Source of the DNA: Burkholderiaceae bacterium
GTDB taxonomy: Bacteria > Pseudomonadota > Gammaproteobacteria > Burkholderiales > Burkholderiaceae_E
NCBI GenBank assembly: GCA_023954045.1
Contig: JAMLIR010000011.1
Span: 1-64,000 of the forward strand
DNA length: 64,000 bases
Reading direction: 5' to 3'
Position numbers and translations under genes: made by a program. The notes under the pieces were generated by a model. That model was not told the DNA's origin, ran no database searches, and saw only the letters and a list, made by a program, of their open reading frames with translations. Of the stretch, positions 35,834-44,166 are shown piece by piece (positions within the stretch are counted from its first letter, which is position 1; every line of letters starts with the position of its first letter).

Positions 35834-36963
35834 ACCGCAACGACAACGTCGGCGCGCAGGCCGCCGAGCTGCGCACCGGGGACTGGGCCACGCTCGGCGC
35901 GGACGCGGGCGCGCTGCGCACCGCGGTGTTCGTGCGCGAGCAGGGGATTCCGGCCGAGTTCGAATGGGACGAATGGGACGCGCGCTCGGTGCACTGCGTC
36001 GCCTGGCTCGACGGCGAGCCCGTGGGCACCGGCCGCCTGCTCCCCGACGGGCGCATCGGCCGGATGGCCGTGCGCGCGGACCGGCGCGGCCGGGGCATCG
36101 GGCGCCGGGTGCTCGAAGCGCTGGTGGCGATCGCCCGCGAGCGAGGCGACACGCGCATCGAGCTCAGCGCGCAGCGCCAGGTCGAGCCGTTCTATCGCGC
36201 GCAGGGCTTCGTGCCGGTCGGCGAACCCTACGACGAAGTCGGCATCGCGCACGTGAAGATGCGACGCAACCTGCTCGGCGTGGGCGTCTCGGCTTGCTTG
36301 GCGATCGTCGCCGGACTCGGCGCTTCCCCGGTGCGCGCCGGCGCGCTCGACGCGGTGTCCAACGCGGATGCCGCCAGCGCGCTGCGCGTGGCCCTCGAGC
36401 GCGGCGCCGGGCAGGCGGTCGCGCGGCTCGGCAAGCCAGGCGGCTTCCTCGACGACCCGAAGGTCCGGATACCGCTTCCCGACGGGCTGCGCCAGGCCGA
36501 AGGGCTGCTGCGCACGATGGGGCGCGGTCGCGAGCTCGACGAACTGGTCGCCTCGATGAACCGCGCCGCGGAGCAGGCGGTCCCCGAGGCGAAGCAGCTG
36601 CTGGTCGCCGCGGTGAAGTCGATGAGCGTGTCGGATGCCAAGTCGATCCTGACCGGCGGCGACGACTCGGTCACGAAGTTCTTCAAGTCGCGCACCCAGG
36701 CGCCGCTCACCGAGCGCTTCCTTCCGGTCGTGACGAAGCAGGTTTCCCGTCTCGGGCTCGCGAAGCGCTACAACGCGCTGGCCGGCCAGGCCGGGAAGCT
36801 CGGCCTGCTGAAGGAGCGCGACGCGTCGGTCGAGCGCTACGTCACGACGCGCGCGCTCGACGGCCTGTACCTGATGATCGCCGAGGAGGAGCGCGCGATC
36901 CGCAAGGATCCGCTGAAGGCCGGCTCGAAGGTCATCGAGCGGGTGTTCGGCGCGCTGCGCTGA
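35830..36963 (+). CDS. GNAT acetyltransferase fused in frame to a DUF4197 protein
   Basis: A 377-residue reading frame in two parts. Residues 1-143 are a GNAT N-acetyltransferase of the ElaA-like type (REQGIPAEFEWDEWDARSVHCVAWLDGEPVGTGRLL, acetyl-CoA loop RADRRGRGIGRRVLEALVAIARERG, then ELSAQRQVEPFYRAQGFVPVGEPYDE). Residue 144 is a Met that opens a signal-peptide-like stretch (RRNLLGVGVSACLAIVAGLGASPVRAGA), followed by a ~200-residue DUF4197 domain to the end. DUF4197 proteins are normally exported on their own. Either a stop was lost and the two fused, or the DUF4197 part is made from the internal ATG at 36,259. It overlaps the convergent NRDE gene by 32 nt. Confidence 0.8.
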   Translation: MNRNDNVGAQAAELRTGDWATLGADAGALRTAVFVREQGIPAEFEWDEWDARSVHCVAWLDGEPVGTGRLLPDGRIGRMAVRADRRGRGIGRRVLEALVAIARERGDTRIELSAQRQVEPFYRAQGFVPVGEPYDEVGIAHVKMRRNLLGVGVSACLAIVAGLGASPVRAGALDAVSNADAASALRVALERGAGQAVARLGKPGGFLDDPKVRIPLPDGLRQAEGLLRTMGRGRELDELVASMNRAAEQAVPEAKQLLVAAVKSMSVSDAKSILTGGDDSVTKFFKSRTQAPLTERFLPVVTKQVSRLGLAKRYNALAGQAGKLGLLKERDASVERYVTTRALDGLYLMIAEEERAIRKDPLKAGSKVIERVFGALR

Positions 36964-37741
36964 AGCGCGTGCGCCGCTCGCCGGCGATGCGCACCGAGGT
37001 GCCGTCGGGCGCCCAGCTGCGCTCGATCGCCTCGATGCGCCCGTCGCGCCGGACCGCCACCAGCGTGGAGGCGCGCGTACCGTAGCCCAGCGCCGGGGCG
37101 ACGATCATCGCCGGCGCGAGGATCCGCTCGCGCGGCAACCCGACGCCGGTGTCGGGCAGCGCCTCGTCGGGCGGCTGCGAGCGATCGGCGAGCGCGTCGA
37201 GCAGCACCGTATCGATCGGGGCATGCGGATCGGCGAGCGCGCCGCCGAGCCGGCCGGTCAGGCTGCGCACCTTCGGCCAGTCGCTGTCGAGCAGGTCGTT
37301 GGACAGGCCATGGACACCCGCGGGCACCTCGAGCACGCGCTGCGGGTGGCGGTTCGACACGTACAGCGCAGGGCTCGATGCAGCGGGGTCGAACAGCAGC
37401 AGGTTGAAGCCGGCGTAGTCGTCGCCGCGCGCCGCGACGCGCTCCGCATAGGCTTCGAGCGACGCGTCGCCGCCGACGAAGTCGGCGACGAGCTCGCCGC
37501 GCGAGCGTCGGCCCGCCGGCGACGAGGGGTCGCGAACGTTGGTGACCGCGGCCAGACGCCCGTGACGGTCGATCGCGAGCCAGCTCCCGCCGGCCTCGAG
37601 GTCGCGCCCTCCCCAGGCCGGCCCGCGGTCGGCCCACCACGCGGCAGGCGCGGCGGCGCGCGCGTAGTACTCGTCGCGATTGGCCGCCAGCAGCAGCACG
37701 AAGTCGTCGTGCGCGTCGAGCGCAAAACCGATCAGGCACAT
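36932..37741 (-). CDS. NRDE-family protein (TANGO2 homologue)
   Basis: A 269-residue protein starting MCLIGFALDAHDDFVLLLAANRDEYYAR, which contains the family's NRDE motif and an N-terminal Cys2 that could be the nucleophile of an Ntn-hydrolase-like fold. WGGRDLEAGGSWLAIDRHGRLAAVTNVRDP, DYAGFNLLLFD and HGLSNDLLDSDWPKVR are the other conserved blocks. The human relative TANGO2 is linked to haem handling, while the bacterial role is unknown. Its end overlaps the end of the convergent DUF4197 fusion gene. It lies 22 nt beyond the DUF4936 gene on the same strand. Confidence 0.9.
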   Translation of the reverse strand: MCLIGFALDAHDDFVLLLAANRDEYYARAAAPAAWWADRGPAWGGRDLEAGGSWLAIDRHGRLAAVTNVRDPSSPAGRRSRGELVADFVGGDASLEAYAERVAARGDDYAGFNLLLFDPAASSPALYVSNRHPQRVLEVPAGVHGLSNDLLDSDWPKVRSLTGRLGGALADPHAPIDTVLLDALADRSQPPDEALPDTGVGLPRERILAPAMIVAPALGYGTRASTLVAVRRDGRIEAIERSWAPDGTSVRIAGERRTRFSAARRTPAR

Positions 37742-37763
37742 CGGCGCGTGCCGGCGAAGGGAA

Positions 37764-38060
37764 TCAGGCGCTCCACTCGAACGCCTCGACGTGGCGGCCG
37801 TTCAGGGCCAGCGCGTCGAGCCCCAGCTCCCGGGCGGCCGCCTGCAGCGAGTCGACGAACGCATCGCAGCGCTCGGCCGCGAGCGGCTCGTAGGTTTCGA
37901 GCCAGGTGCGATAGCCGGCGCCTGCCTCGTCGCGCCAGCCCCACCGCGCCGAGATCCCGTGGGCGTCGGTCATCCTTCGCGCGAGCGCCGCCAGGCGCTC
38001 GCCGCAGGCGTCGTCGTGCGCACGGTCGGCGCGAAACCAGACCATCATGACGCGGCTCAT
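37764..38060 (-). CDS. DUF4936-type small protein
   Basis: A 98-residue protein: MMVWFRADRAHDDACGERLAALARRM, a central RWGWRDEAGAGYRTWLETYEPL, then AFVDSLQAAARELGLDALALNGRHVEAFEW. This alpha/beta pattern matches the DUF4936 family found in Burkholderiales next to ygfZ. No signal peptide or catalytic motif is seen. It lies 13 nt after ygfZ and before the NRDE gene on the same strand, so the three are probably one transcript. Confidence 0.82.
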   Translation of the reverse strand: MSRVMMVWFRADRAHDDACGERLAALARRMTDAHGISARWGWRDEAGAGYRTWLETYEPLAAERCDAFVDSLQAAARELGLDALALNGRHVEAFEWSA

Positions 38061-38073
38061 CGAGGCGGTCCGT

Positions 38074-39180
38074 TCAGTCGCCCGACGGCAGCGCGTAGGG
38101 CAGGGGTTCGATGCGCAAAGGCCGGTCGCCGATGCGCAATGCGCTGGTTCCGGTCGCGGCAGCGGCCTGCAGCTCGACGAGCAGGTCGGTGCCGCCGCCG
38201 GGCGCCGGCGCCGCGAACGCGACGATGCCGACCGGGTCCGCAGCCTGGGCGACGACCTCGGTGCCCGGCGCCGGCTCGGGGCCGTCGAGGTGCGCGAGGA
38301 ACACGCGCCGCTTGACCTTGCCGAGGTAGTGGCTGCGGGCGACGATCTCCTGCCCCGGATAGCAGCCCTTGTCGAAGCTGACCCCGCCGACGGCGTCGAA
38401 ATTGATCATCTGCGGGACGAATTGCTCGACCGTGGCGGGCACGACCCGGGCGACCCCGCTGCGCACGTCGGTCCAGCGCCAGGCTGCGCTCCCCACCGGC
38501 TGCAGGCGCGCGGCGAGCGAGGACCAGACGGCCGGCAGCGAACCGGCCGGCACGACGACGAGCCAGCGCCGCAGCGCCGCGGCGTCGCCCGCCGCGCCGC
38601 GGCCGACCTCGGCGAGCCCGATCACCACGGCCTGCGCCGACGGATCGGTGCCGGGCGAAGCGTGCGCCACTTCGAAGGCAGCAGGCGCCGGCAGCCCGAG
38701 CGAGGCCAGCGCGCCGAGCGCCCGCTCGCCGCAGACGCCAAGCACCGAGTGGGCATCCGAGCGGTCCTCGATGCGCACTTTCGCGCGCAACACGTACATC
38801 GACAGCCGCTTGCGAACCGGTTCTGCCTGCAGTCGCGGCAGCAGCAGCCAGATCGCCTGCGGATCGCGCCAGGCGAGCATCGTCGCGAGCAGGCGGCCCT
38901 TGGGCGTGCACAGGCCGTGCCAGCGCGCCTGCGAGGCAGGCTGGTGCTCGACGTCGTTGGTCGTCATCGAGTGCAGGAAACGCACCCGCTCTTCGCCGGT
39001 CAGCGCGAGAAGCCCGTGATCGGGCAGCAGCGCGACCGCGCCGGACTCGAGCGCCTCGAAGGGCGGCTCGTCGCGCACGGCCTGCGGGCCGTAGGCGTCG
39101 AGCGCGAAGCGGGCGCCGGAGGCTTCGACCGAGGCACGGGCGGCGCTGTCGTCGGTGAGAGTGGGGGGAGCGGCGAGCAT
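38074..39180 (-). CDS. ygfZ: YgfZ, folate-binding Fe-S cluster maintenance protein
   Basis: A 368-residue GcvT-like protein that supports repair or assembly of certain Fe-S enzymes, working with tetrahydrofolate. The family-defining KGCYPGQE motif is present (Lys271, Cys273) in VGGVSFDKGCYPGQEIVARSHYLGKVKRRVFL. The N-terminal half has ALTGEERVRFLHSMTTNDVEHQ and CTPKGRLLATMLAWR. The ATG at 39,178-39,180 is the second Met of the frame and is preferred because the upstream residues extend into the divergent promoter. It is divergent from mltG. Confidence 0.93.
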   Translation of the reverse strand: MLAAPPTLTDDSAARASVEASGARFALDAYGPQAVRDEPPFEALESGAVALLPDHGLLALTGEERVRFLHSMTTNDVEHQPASQARWHGLCTPKGRLLATMLAWRDPQAIWLLLPRLQAEPVRKRLSMYVLRAKVRIEDRSDAHSVLGVCGERALGALASLGLPAPAAFEVAHASPGTDPSAQAVVIGLAEVGRGAAGDAAALRRWLVVVPAGSLPAVWSSLAARLQPVGSAAWRWTDVRSGVARVVPATVEQFVPQMINFDAVGGVSFDKGCYPGQEIVARSHYLGKVKRRVFLAHLDGPEPAPGTEVVAQAADPVGIVAFAAPAPGGGTDLLVELQAAAATGTSALRIGDRPLRIEPLPYALPSGD

Positions 39181-39236
39181 GGCTGATCCGGAAGGGGTCG
39201 GGATTATTATAGGCACCCCCTTCGCCCCCCGAGGCC
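39181..39236. promoter_or_regulatory. divergent ygfZ/mltG promoter region
   Basis: A 56-bp spacer containing the only A+T-rich stretch nearby (ATTATTATAGG, about 39,203-39,213), which can supply -10-like elements in either direction. It is flanked by a 7-bp inverted repeat (GAAGGGG near 39,191 and CCCCTTC near 39,217). No consensus -35 is evident. Confidence 0.4.
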
Positions 39237-40250
39237 ATGACCGCTGTGCCGAAAGGCCGAATCACCGCCCTGCTGATCCTGCTGCTGCTCGCGGCCGCGG
39301 GCGGGCTCGCCTGGGCGTGGCACGGCTTTACCGCCGCGCCGCTCGCATTCGAATCCTCGCCGGTGCGCTACACGGTGCCCAAGGGCGCCACCGTGCGCAC
39401 CGTGGCGGCCGGGCTGCGTGCGCAGGGGATCGACGTCTCGCCGACGCGGCTCTGGATCTGGTACAAGCTGCGCCGCTACGACGGCCGCCTGAAGGCCGGC
39501 ACCTACGGCTTCGCGCCGCCGCTGACGATCGATGCGCTGCTCGACAAGCTGGTGCGCGGCGACGTGCTGGTGACCGACATCCGCTTCATCGAGGGCTGGA
39601 CGTTCCGGCAGATGCGCGACGCGATCGACGACCATCCGGACCTCGCGCACGACACCAGGGGGATCGACGAGGCGGCCCTGCTGTCGCGGATCGGAGCCGA
39701 AGAACGGCGCGCCGAGGGCCTGTTCTTCCCCGACACCTACACGTTCTCGCCAGGGGCGAGCGACGTCGAGATCTACCGTCAGGCCTACCGGCGGCAGCAG
39801 CAGGCGCTGCGCGCGGCCTGGGAGGCGCGCGACCCGTCGCTGCCGTACCGCAGCCCCTACGAGGCGCTGATCATGGCCTCGATCGTCGAGAAGGAGACCG
39901 GGCATCCCGTGGACCGCGACAAGGTCGCGGCCGTGTTCGTGAACCGGCTCAAGCGCGGCATGATGCTGCAGAGCGATCCGACCACGATCTACGGGATGGG
40001 CGAGCGCTTCGACGGCAATCTGCGCAAGCGCGACCTGCAGGCCGACTCCGCGTACAACACCTACACACGCGCCGGGCTGCCGCCGACGCCGATCGCCCTG
40101 CCGGGCAAGGCGTCGATCGAGGCGGCGCTGAAGCCGGCCGACGTGCCGGCGCTGTACTTCGTTTCGCGGGGCGACGGCACCAGCGAATTCTCCGAGGACC
40201 TGGCGAGCCACAACCGGGCGGTGTCCCGCTACCAGCGCAACGGCCGATGA
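39237..40250 (+). CDS. mltG: MltG, endolytic murein transglycosylase
   Basis: A 337-residue YceG-family protein that cuts nascent peptidoglycan strands at the inner membrane. A single N-terminal anchor (ALLILLLLAAAGGLAWAWHGF) is followed by a LysM-like region (YTVPKGATVRTVAAGLRAQGIDV). The catalytic domain has IMASIVEKETGHPVDRDKVAAVFVNRLKRGMMLQSDPTTIYGMG, where the Glu of VEKET is the presumed catalytic acid, and the ending TSEFSEDLASHNRAVSRYQRN is typical. The stop overlaps the tmk start by 4 nt, the usual order in Burkholderiales. Confidence 0.95.
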   Translation: MTAVPKGRITALLILLLLAAAGGLAWAWHGFTAAPLAFESSPVRYTVPKGATVRTVAAGLRAQGIDVSPTRLWIWYKLRRYDGRLKAGTYGFAPPLTIDALLDKLVRGDVLVTDIRFIEGWTFRQMRDAIDDHPDLAHDTRGIDEAALLSRIGAEERRAEGLFFPDTYTFSPGASDVEIYRQAYRRQQQALRAAWEARDPSLPYRSPYEALIMASIVEKETGHPVDRDKVAAVFVNRLKRGMMLQSDPTTIYGMGERFDGNLRKRDLQADSAYNTYTRAGLPPTPIALPGKASIEAALKPADVPALYFVSRGDGTSEFSEDLASHNRAVSRYQRNGR

Positions 40251-40861
40251 GCGGGCGCTTCGTCACCTTCGAGGGGATCGACGGTGCCGGCAAGAGCACC
40301 CACATCGAGTGGTACGTCGAGCGCCTGCGCAACCGCGGCATCGACGTCGTCCAGACGCGCGAGCCGGGCGGCTCGGAGCTGGCCGAGTCGCTGCGCGAGT
40401 TGCTGCTGCACCGGCGCATGTCGATGGACACCGAGCTCCTGCTGATGTTCGCCGCGCGACGCGACCACCTCGAGCGGCTGATCCGCCCGGCGCTGGCGGC
40501 CGGGCAATGGGTCGTCTGCGATCGCTTCACCGACTCGACCTACGCCTACCAGGGCGGCGGCCGCGGGGCGCCGCTCGAGCGCATCGCGTGGCTCGAGGCC
40601 TGGGTCCACGGCGGATTTCAGCCGTACCGAAGCTACCTGTTCGATCTCGCACCCCGACTTGCCGCGCAGCGCCGGGCCTCGGCCCGGGCTCCCGACCGTT
40701 TCGAGTCGGAGGACGTCGCCTTCTTCGAGCGCGTCAGCGAAGGCTACCGCGCGCGCGCCGCCGCCGATCCCGAGCGCTTCGTCGTGCTCGACGGCCAGCG
40801 AGCCATCCCTGAAATTCGTGTGATACTCGAAGAAGATATCGCAGAGCTTTGTAATACATGA
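40247..40861 (+). CDS. tmk: thymidylate kinase
   Basis: A 204-residue cytosolic kinase phosphorylating dTMP to dTDP. P-loop GIDGAGKST (10-18), TREPGGSELAESLRELLLH, the DR(F/Y) block CDRFTDSTYAYQGGGRG, and a LID region (RASARAPDRFESEDVAFFERV) are visible. The Arg after the P-loop region and the LID arginines are consistent with a proteobacterial type II enzyme. The ATG overlaps the mltG stop, and the stop overlaps the holB ATG (ATGA), so three genes are coupled. Confidence 0.95.
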   Translation: MSGRFVTFEGIDGAGKSTHIEWYVERLRNRGIDVVQTREPGGSELAESLRELLLHRRMSMDTELLLMFAARRDHLERLIRPALAAGQWVVCDRFTDSTYAYQGGGRGAPLERIAWLEAWVHGGFQPYRSYLFDLAPRLAAQRRASARAPDRFESEDVAFFERVSEGYRARAAADPERFVVLDGQRAIPEIRVILEEDIAELCNT

Positions 40862-41898
40862 TTTATCCTTGGCTGGAACCCGCCTGGACGCGGCTGCTCG
40901 CGCAGCGCGACCGGCTGCACCACGCGCTGCTGATCCACGGCCCGGCGGGCATCGGGAAGTCCGCGTTCGCCGCGGAACTGGCGCGATCGCTGCTGTGCGA
41001 GTCGCCGTTGCCCGACGGCGCGGCCTGCGGCTCCTGCAGCGCCTGCGGCTGGTTCGCGCAGGGCAACCATCCCGATTTCCGGTTGCTGGCACCGGCCGCG
41101 GCCGACGAGGCGCGCGAAGGCGAGGCCGGGCCAGGCGACGAGGCGCCGCGCAAGGCGACTGGCAAGGGCAGCGCGAGGCCGCCGCGCGACATCCGCATCG
41201 ACCAGGTGCGCGCGCTCGAGCGATTCACCGGGATCGGCGGACATCGCGGCGCCGCGAAGGTCGTGCTGATCGAGCCGGCCGATGCGATGAATACCGCGGC
41301 AGCCAACGCGCTGTTGAAGACACTCGAGGAGCCGAGCGGCCAGACCCGCTTCGTGCTGGTCACCGACCGGCCCGACGTGCTGCCCGCCACCGTGCGCTCG
41401 CGCTGCCGGGCGCTCGGCCTGCCGCTGCCGGCCCCCGAGGTGGCCGCAGCATGGCTGGCCGCCGATGCCGGGGTGGATCTCGCCCAGGCGCGCGCCTGGC
41501 TCGCCGCGGCCGGTGGTGCGCCGCTGCGCGCCCGCCGATTCGCCGATCCCGCGCAGGCCGCCATCCATCGGCTGGTCGTGGAGACGCTGGCCGGTATTCC
41601 CGAGACTGGCATCGCGCAGGCAGCCGATGCGCTGGCCGACATCGAGCCCGCGACCTGGGTCGGGACACTGCAGTCCTGGGTGGTCGACCTGCAACGGGTG
41701 TGCGTCGGCGCCGAGCCGCGCTACTTCCCGGAGCAGGCCCGACGTCTCGGGTCGCTGGCGCGGCGCACCGACCTGGCTGCGCTGGATCGCCTCGCCGTCC
41801 GGCTCGACCGGGTGGCCCGCGCGGTCGATCATCCGCTGAACCCGCGGCTGGTGATCGAGGATGCGTTGCTGGACGTTCGCGCCGCACTGACGGCCTGA
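40858..41898 (+). CDS. holB: DNA polymerase III delta' subunit
   Basis: A 346-residue clamp-loader subunit. The P-loop-like GPAGIGKSA is at 28-36, the zinc module Cys47, Cys57, Cys60 and Cys63, and the sensor-like region NALLKTLEEPSGQTRFVLVTDRPDVLPATVRSRCRAL carries the SRC motif. An insert of ~25 residues after the zinc module (ADEAREGEAGPGDEAPRKATGKGSARPP) is charged and disordered in look. It coordinates loading of the beta clamp with the tau/gamma and delta subunits. Its start overlaps tmk by 4 nt. Confidence 0.94.
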   Translation: MIYPWLEPAWTRLLAQRDRLHHALLIHGPAGIGKSAFAAELARSLLCESPLPDGAACGSCSACGWFAQGNHPDFRLLAPAAADEAREGEAGPGDEAPRKATGKGSARPPRDIRIDQVRALERFTGIGGHRGAAKVVLIEPADAMNTAAANALLKTLEEPSGQTRFVLVTDRPDVLPATVRSRCRALGLPLPAPEVAAAWLAADAGVDLAQARAWLAAAGGAPLRARRFADPAQAAIHRLVVETLAGIPETGIAQAADALADIEPATWVGTLQSWVVDLQRVCVGAEPRYFPEQARRLGSLARRTDLAALDRLAVRLDRVARAVDHPLNPRLVIEDALLDVRAALTA

Positions 41899-41945
41899 GC
41901 GCCGACAGACCCCGGCATTGCCGGGAACGAGCAGGAGTGCAGGCG

Positions 41946-42437
41946 ATGTACGAGACCTCGAATGCGGCGCTGGGCGAGCCGACCACCGGGACGGCGCTCG
42001 CAGCTGCGCTCGAACCCTCCACGATGCCGGGTGCGGGCGCGGTCGAGGTGACGAGCGTGCCGGGCACCCCGGCGCCGGGCGGCGAGCCGGCGCGTGCCGG
42101 CGCGCGACCCGGCGTCGTGCAGCTGGCGATCCGTGAGAAGGCCGCGCTGTACGCGGCCTACATGCCGTTCGTCGAAGGCGGAGGGCTGTTCGTGCCGACG
42201 ACGCGCACGGTGAGCCTCGGCGACGAGCTGTACCTGATCCTGTCGCTGATGGACGAGCCGAACAAGCTGCCGGTCACCGGCAAGGTGATCTGGATCACCC
42301 CCGCCGGGACGCCCGGCAGGCAGCAGGGACTCGGGGTGCAGTTCTCGAAAGACGATTCGGGCGCCCAGGCCCGCAATCGCATCGAGACCCTGCTGGGCGG
42401 CACGCTGAAGGCCAGCCGGCCGACGCACACGATCTGA
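41946..42437 (+). CDS. pilZ: PilZ-domain protein (type IV pilus PilZ type)
   Basis: A 163-residue protein. Residues ~55-160 form the PilZ domain: VVQLAIREKAALYAAYMPFVEGGGLFVPTTRTVSLGDELYLILSLMDEPNKLPVTGKVIWITPAG, then QQGLGVQFSKDD. The RxxxR c-di-GMP motif is absent, as in the PilZ proteins needed for type IV pilus assembly. The first ~55 residues are an Ala/Gly/Pro/Thr-rich extension longer than in typical ~115-residue relatives, so a start at an internal codon is possible. The holB-pilZ-tatD order is conserved in related bacteria. Confidence 0.9.
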   Translation: MYETSNAALGEPTTGTALAAALEPSTMPGAGAVEVTSVPGTPAPGGEPARAGARPGVVQLAIREKAALYAAYMPFVEGGGLFVPTTRTVSLGDELYLILSLMDEPNKLPVTGKVIWITPAGTPGRQQGLGVQFSKDDSGAQARNRIETLLGGTLKASRPTHTI

Positions 42438-42550
42438 GCCCGGGCGGCGCGCGGCATCGGGTCGCAACGCGTCCCGCCAGGAGAGCCGACCGCGGCGAGG
42501 GGCTGCAGCGCCTGCCGATACAATGGCAGGTCAACCCCGCGAACGCGGCC

Positions 42551-43333
42551 ATGCTCGTCGATTCCCACTGCCATCTCGATTTCCCCGAGCTCTCGGGGCG
42601 CCTGGACGAGGTGCTTGCCGCGATGTCGTCGCACGACGTCGGGCACGCGCTGTGCGTCTGCGTGACGCTGACCGAGTTCGATCGCGTGCTCGAAGTCGCG
42701 GCGCGCGACGATCGCCTCAGCGCCTCGGTGGGCGTCCATCCCGACTATCCGGACACGGTCGAACCGGACGTCGCGACGCTGGTGCGCCTGGCCGATCACC
42801 CGAAGGTCGTCGCGATCGGGGAGACCGGGCTCGACTACTACCGGACGCAGGGCGACACCGAGTGGCAGCGCGAGCGCTTCCGCGTGCACATCCGTGCCGC
42901 GCGGCAGGCGCGCAAGCCGCTGATCGTGCACACCCGCGCCGCATCCGCCGACACGCTGCGCCTGATGCGCGAGGAAGGCGCCGACGACGCCGGCGGCGTC
43001 ATGCACTGCTTCACCGAAGACTGGGAGACGGCCCGCGCGGCGCTCGACCTCGGTTTTCACATTTCGCTCTCCGGGATCGTCACGTTCAGGAATGCGGCGG
43101 CGTTGCGCGAGGTCGCCGCGCGCGTCCCCGAGGACCGGCTGCTCGTCGAAACCGACGCGCCGTATCTGGCGCCGGTGCCTTTTCGCGGCAAGACCAACGA
43201 GCCGGCGTTCGTGCGCTTCGTCGCGGGCTGCCTGGCGGAAGTCCGGCAGCAGAGCCCGGAACGGATCGCCGAGATAACTACCGACAATTTCTTCCGACTT
43301 TTCAGTAAATTGCAGAATCCTTTGAATGCGTAA
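42551..43333 (+). CDS. tatD: TatD-family metal-dependent deoxyribonuclease
   Basis: A 260-residue TIM-barrel hydrolase. Metal ligands are visible: His6 and His8 in DSHCHLD, Glu in VAIGETGLDYYR, His in KPLIVHTRAA, His in GGVMHCF and Asp in LLVETDAPYLAP. TatD proteins act as 3'-5' exonucleases in DNA repair; the family also includes D-aminoacyl-tRNA deacylase-like members. An A+T-rich TACAAT about 28 nt before the start may serve as -10. The end overlaps the ankyrin gene by 8 nt. Confidence 0.94.
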   Translation: MLVDSHCHLDFPELSGRLDEVLAAMSSHDVGHALCVCVTLTEFDRVLEVAARDDRLSASVGVHPDYPDTVEPDVATLVRLADHPKVVAIGETGLDYYRTQGDTEWQRERFRVHIRAARQARKPLIVHTRAASADTLRLMREEGADDAGGVMHCFTEDWETARAALDLGFHISLSGIVTFRNAAALREVAARVPEDRLLVETDAPYLAPVPFRGKTNEPAFVRFVAGCLAEVRQQSPERIAEITTDNFFRLFSKLQNPLNA

Positions 43334-44126
43334 CTTCAAGTTACGAGGAAACATTCGGCGCCGGATCGCCGAGTCGCTCGCCGTCGTGCTGGCGTTCGGT
43401 GCGCTCGTGCCGCCTGCCGGCGCCGCATCCGCGCGCAGCGCGGGAGCGCCGCAGGAGTTCTGGGAGGCTCTGGGGCGCGACGACGTCGACCGGGTGCAGA
43501 CCCTGCTGCTGCGCGGTACCGACACCAACGCCGCGCACCCGGAACTGGGCCCCGCGATCGTCGCGGCCGCACGCGAGAAGGCGTGGAAGACCCTCAGGCT
43601 GCTCGCCGGCCTCGCGGGCACGAAGATCGACGCCCCGAACAAGCGCGGCGAGACCGCGCTGATGATCGCGGCGCTGCACGGACAGCTCGACATCGTCCAG
43701 CTGCTGGTCAAGCGCGGCGCCGAAGTCAACCGGCCGGGCTGGACGCCGCTTCACTACGCGGCGACCAACGGCCACGTGGCGGTCGTCCGCTACCTGCTCG
43801 ACGAGAACGCGTACATCGACGCCCAGTCGCCGAACCGGACCACGCCGCTGATGATGGCCGCCCGCCACAAGCATCCCGACGTGGTCAGGCTGCTGATCGA
43901 AGCCGGTGCCGATCCGACGGCACGCAACGAAGCCGGCATCGACGCGGCCGGCTACCTGCAGCGCCAGGGCGAGCCCGAACTGGCCGCATGGGTGCGCGAA
44001 CGCGCAGCCGACTACGCGCGGCGCTACGGCACGCTCGAGCGGCCGCGTACCGTCGAGGCGATCGAGCAGGAGAAACGCCGTTCCGAGCGCCTGGACGCGC
44101 CCCGGTTGCCCGGCGCGCGCGATTGA
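43326..44126 (+). CDS. periplasmic ankyrin-repeat protein
   Basis: A 266-residue protein with a signal peptide (RRRIAESLAVVLAFGALVPPAGAASA) and at least three good ankyrin repeats: KRGETALMIAALHGQLDIVQLLVKRGAEVN, PGWTPLHYAATNGHVAVVRYLLDENAYID and NRTTPLMMAARHKHPDVVRLLIEAGADP, plus degenerate repeats on either side. The C-terminal ~50 residues are charged (YARRYGTLERPRTVEAIEQEKRRSE). Ankyrin proteins of this position (after tatD) are common in Burkholderiales, and the partner is unknown. A hairpin follows at 44,149-44,166. Confidence 0.9.
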   Translation: MRNFKLRGNIRRRIAESLAVVLAFGALVPPAGAASARSAGAPQEFWEALGRDDVDRVQTLLLRGTDTNAAHPELGPAIVAAAREKAWKTLRLLAGLAGTKIDAPNKRGETALMIAALHGQLDIVQLLVKRGAEVNRPGWTPLHYAATNGHVAVVRYLLDENAYIDAQSPNRTTPLMMAARHKHPDVVRLLIEAGADPTARNEAGIDAAGYLQRQGEPELAAWVRERAADYARRYGTLERPRTVEAIEQEKRRSERLDAPRLPGARD

Positions 44127-44148
44127 GCGGCGACGGCACGGCGCGCAG

Positions 44149-44166
44149 CGGCTGTCCTCTCAGCCG
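44149..44166. terminator. hairpin between convergent ankyrin and ZIP genes
   Basis: A perfect 6-bp inverted repeat, CGGCTG and CAGCCG, with a 6-nt loop, lies 22 nt past the ankyrin stop and overlaps the stop codon of the convergent ZIP gene. No T-tract is present. It may end both transcripts. Confidence 0.35.

Noticed and set aside
35830-36258. ElaA-like acetyltransferase ending in its own stop
   Set aside because: I looked for a stop codon between the GNAT and DUF4197 parts and found none in frame, so it is reported as a fusion.
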